Assembly: GCF_022811665.1 (NCBI RefSeq)
Contig: NZ_CP094529.1
Coordinates: 1,426,001-1,490,000, forward strand
Source of the DNA: Chryseobacterium oryzae
GTDB lineage: Bacteria; Bacteroidota; Bacteroidia; Flavobacteriales; Weeksellaceae
Direction of reading: 5' to 3'
Length of the DNA: 64,000 nt
Part shown: positions 62,726 to 64,000 of the stretch, piece by piece
Layout of the letters: every line of letters starts with the position of its first letter
Position numbering within the stretch: the stretch's first letter is position 1
Position numbers and translations under genes: made by a program
The notes under the pieces: model-generated
Database searches by the model: none
Told to the model about the DNA's origin: nothing
The model's input: only the letters and a program-made list of their open reading frames with translations

Positions 62726-62788
62726 AATTTAAGTTTTAGCTGAACCAGATTCGATATTGTCTTTTAAACGGGCTAAAATCCTTGTGTA

Positions 62789-63760
62789 TTAATGGCTATC
62801 TAAACCTTCAATCATTTTGATTTTGCCATTTTCATCATACTCCAACTCAACCACTTTCATACTTCTAAGCCAGGTTTTACCTTCACTTGGTACACAATCG
62901 TGGAAGAAGAGATACCATTTCCCTTTATATTCTACAATGCTGTGATGCGTGGTCCAGCCAACAACCGGCGTTAGGATTTCACCCTGAAAAGTAAAAGGTC
63001 CATAAGGATTATCGCCCGTTGCATAGCAAATCAGATGGGTGTCTCCTGTGGAATATGAGAAGTAATATTTCCCGTTGTATTTGTGCATCCACGAGGCTTC
63101 GAAAAAGCGGTGTTTGTCACCATGAAGCAAAGGATTTCCGTTTTCGTCGAGAATTACAACATCTTTTGGTTCTTCGCCAAACTCCAGCATATCATCACTC
63201 AAAGCCACAATTTTAGAAGCAATTGCAGGCTCGTTATCTTGTGGCAATAAGGCACATTCTAAAGCTTTGTTATTGCGGTAGCGTTGTAATTGTCCGCCCC
63301 AGATTCCGCCAAAATACATATAATGCTTGCCATCATCTTCGAAAAGACAAGGGTCTATACTATAGCTTCCCAACATCGGATGTTTTTCCGGAACAAATGG
63401 TCCGTAAGGTTTATCGCTTACCGCAACCCCGATTCTGAAAATGTCATTTCGGTCTTTTAGTGGGAAATACATATAATATTTGCCGTTTTTATGAGCCACA
63501 TCACAGTCCCACAACTGTCTGCCCGACCAAGGAATATCTTTTACCGAAAGCACCACACCATGGTCTGTTATTTCGCCGTTTTCTACATCATCCAAAGAGA
63601 AAACATGATAGTCATTCATGTCAAAATGATCGCCGTTATCATTTTCTTCGATGCCACTTTCCCAATCGTGAGACGGATAGATGTATAATTTGTCTTCGAA
63701 AACATGTACCGAAGGATCTGCCATATAATCTTGCGGGAAGAGGTATTTTGATTTGTTCAT
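62789..63760 (-). CDS. Glycoside hydrolase family 43 (beta-xylosidase/arabinofuranosidase type)
   Basis: A 323-residue five-bladed propeller glycosidase. The catalytic base is in YMADPSVHVFEDKLYIYPSHD and the pKa-tuning Asp is in YSIDPCLFEDDGK. The acid is in RFFEASWMHKYNGKYY. HHSIVEYKGKWYLFFHD is also typical. There is no signal peptide, so it probably works in the cytosol or periplasm on transported oligosaccharides. It lies 63 nt upstream of GH67. The exact substrate is open. Confidence 0.9.
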   Translation of the reverse strand: MNKSKYLFPQDYMADPSVHVFEDKLYIYPSHDWESGIEENDNGDHFDMNDYHVFSLDDVENGEITDHGVVLSVKDIPWSGRQLWDCDVAHKNGKYYMYFPLKDRNDIFRIGVAVSDKPYGPFVPEKHPMLGSYSIDPCLFEDDGKHYMYFGGIWGGQLQRYRNNKALECALLPQDNEPAIASKIVALSDDMLEFGEEPKDVVILDENGNPLLHGDKHRFFEASWMHKYNGKYYFSYSTGDTHLICYATGDNPYGPFTFQGEILTPVVGWTTHHSIVEYKGKWYLFFHDCVPSEGKTWLRSMKVVELEYDENGKIKMIEGLDSH

Positions 63761-63795
63761 TTCTTTATTTAGAATTTAGATATTAGATTTTAGAC

Positions 63796-64000
63796 TTATT
63801 TGCCTTTAGTTAATTCAATGATTTTCTCCACAACAGGCTTGGTTTGGAAATTTCTGTCGAAAAGGAGCGGATAATCGGTTCTGCCTTTTACCGGAAAGTC
63901 ATTTTTCCACGATTGATTATCTGTTACGCCCCAAAGTGTTACGCGTCTTATTTTTTCCTGATGTTTGATAAATAGCTTAAAGAAATCCAGATAACGGTTT
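63796..64000 (-). CDS. GH10 endo-1,4-beta-xylanase, C-terminal end only
   Basis: Only the last 67 codons are inside the window. They end ...ELTKGK and contain [14 protein letters not shown] then [13 protein letters not shown], the conserved C-terminal barrel strand of GH10 xylanases (WGVTDxxSW and the YPLLFD motif). The gene continues beyond position 64000. It is 35 nt upstream of the GH43 gene on the same strand, so the xylan set is one transcription unit. Confidence 0.85.
   Translation of the reverse strand, partial: NRYLDFFKLFIKHQEKIRRVTLWGVTDNQSWKNDFPVKGRTDYPLLFDRNFQTKPVVEKIIELTKGK

Noticed and set aside
1..64000. CRISPR array, prophage, insertion sequence, tRNA or rRNA
   Set aside because: I looked in gaps over 150 nt and found no direct-repeat arrays, transposases, integrases or tRNA-like cloverleafs.

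Overview
The window looks like chromosomal DNA from a flavobacterium of the Chryseobacterium/Weeksellaceae type. The DNA is AT-rich. Genes lack clear Shine-Dalgarno sequences and many follow a TAnnTTTG box, the Bacteroidota -7 promoter element. A type IX secretion (T9SS) cargo protein is present, and so are flavobacterial families (DUF4199, DUF4294, GIN/DUF2807, outer-membrane beta-barrel receptors). Menaquinone genes menA and menB are also here. I see no prophage, insertion sequence, CRISPR array or tRNA.

Region 1 (1-30 kb) is mostly housekeeping: map (cut by the left edge), a plant-like soluble acyl-ACP desaturase, gpmI, a SUI1/YciH factor, a nucleoside phosphorylase, fabI, uvrA, ilvE, mnmD, an M42 peptidase, rpe, ndk, a T9SS-exported endonuclease I, an acyl-CoA dehydrogenase, a peroxiredoxin/thioredoxin/small-protein redox cluster, a threonine aldolase, a DtxR-type metal regulator, a lipoprotein glutathione peroxidase, kdsB, an aminotransferase and a phospho-sugar mutase. 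A secreted protein with YadA-head repeats sits at 5.4-6.6 kb.

Region 2 (30-43 kb) holds envelope and quinone functions: a GT2 glycosyltransferase, DUF4199, menA, a pair of bacterial PH-domain membrane proteins, menB, then a tight four-gene glycan cluster (GT87-like, GT2, polysaccharide deacetylase, GT4), dapD and an NlpC/P60 lipoprotein. The signal recognition particle RNA gene (ffs) lies at about 32.44-32.54 kb on the + strand with a matching promoter. A spurious reading frame covers it on the other strand.

Region 3 (43-55.5 kb) has an orphan 214-residue protein, a small lipoprotein, a cupin, a TonB-receptor-like barrel and a compact six-gene signalling array: REC-PAS-histidine kinase, a 1201-residue hybrid kinase with three receiver domains, a receiver, CheR, CheB and a receiver. 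No CheA, CheW or methyl-accepting receptor is visible in the window.

Region 4 (55.7-64 kb) is carbohydrate metabolism: an AraC regulator followed by galK, galT and a HAD phosphatase, then a co-oriented glucuronoxylan set (GH10 xylanase cut by the right edge, GH43, GH67 alpha-glucuronidase).

The intergenic spaces carry three families of short palindromic repeats, several strong shared terminators, a likely metal-regulator operator, a hairpin in the uvrA leader, and an orphan promoter-terminator unit near 16.9 kb that may encode a small RNA or a nine-codon peptide.
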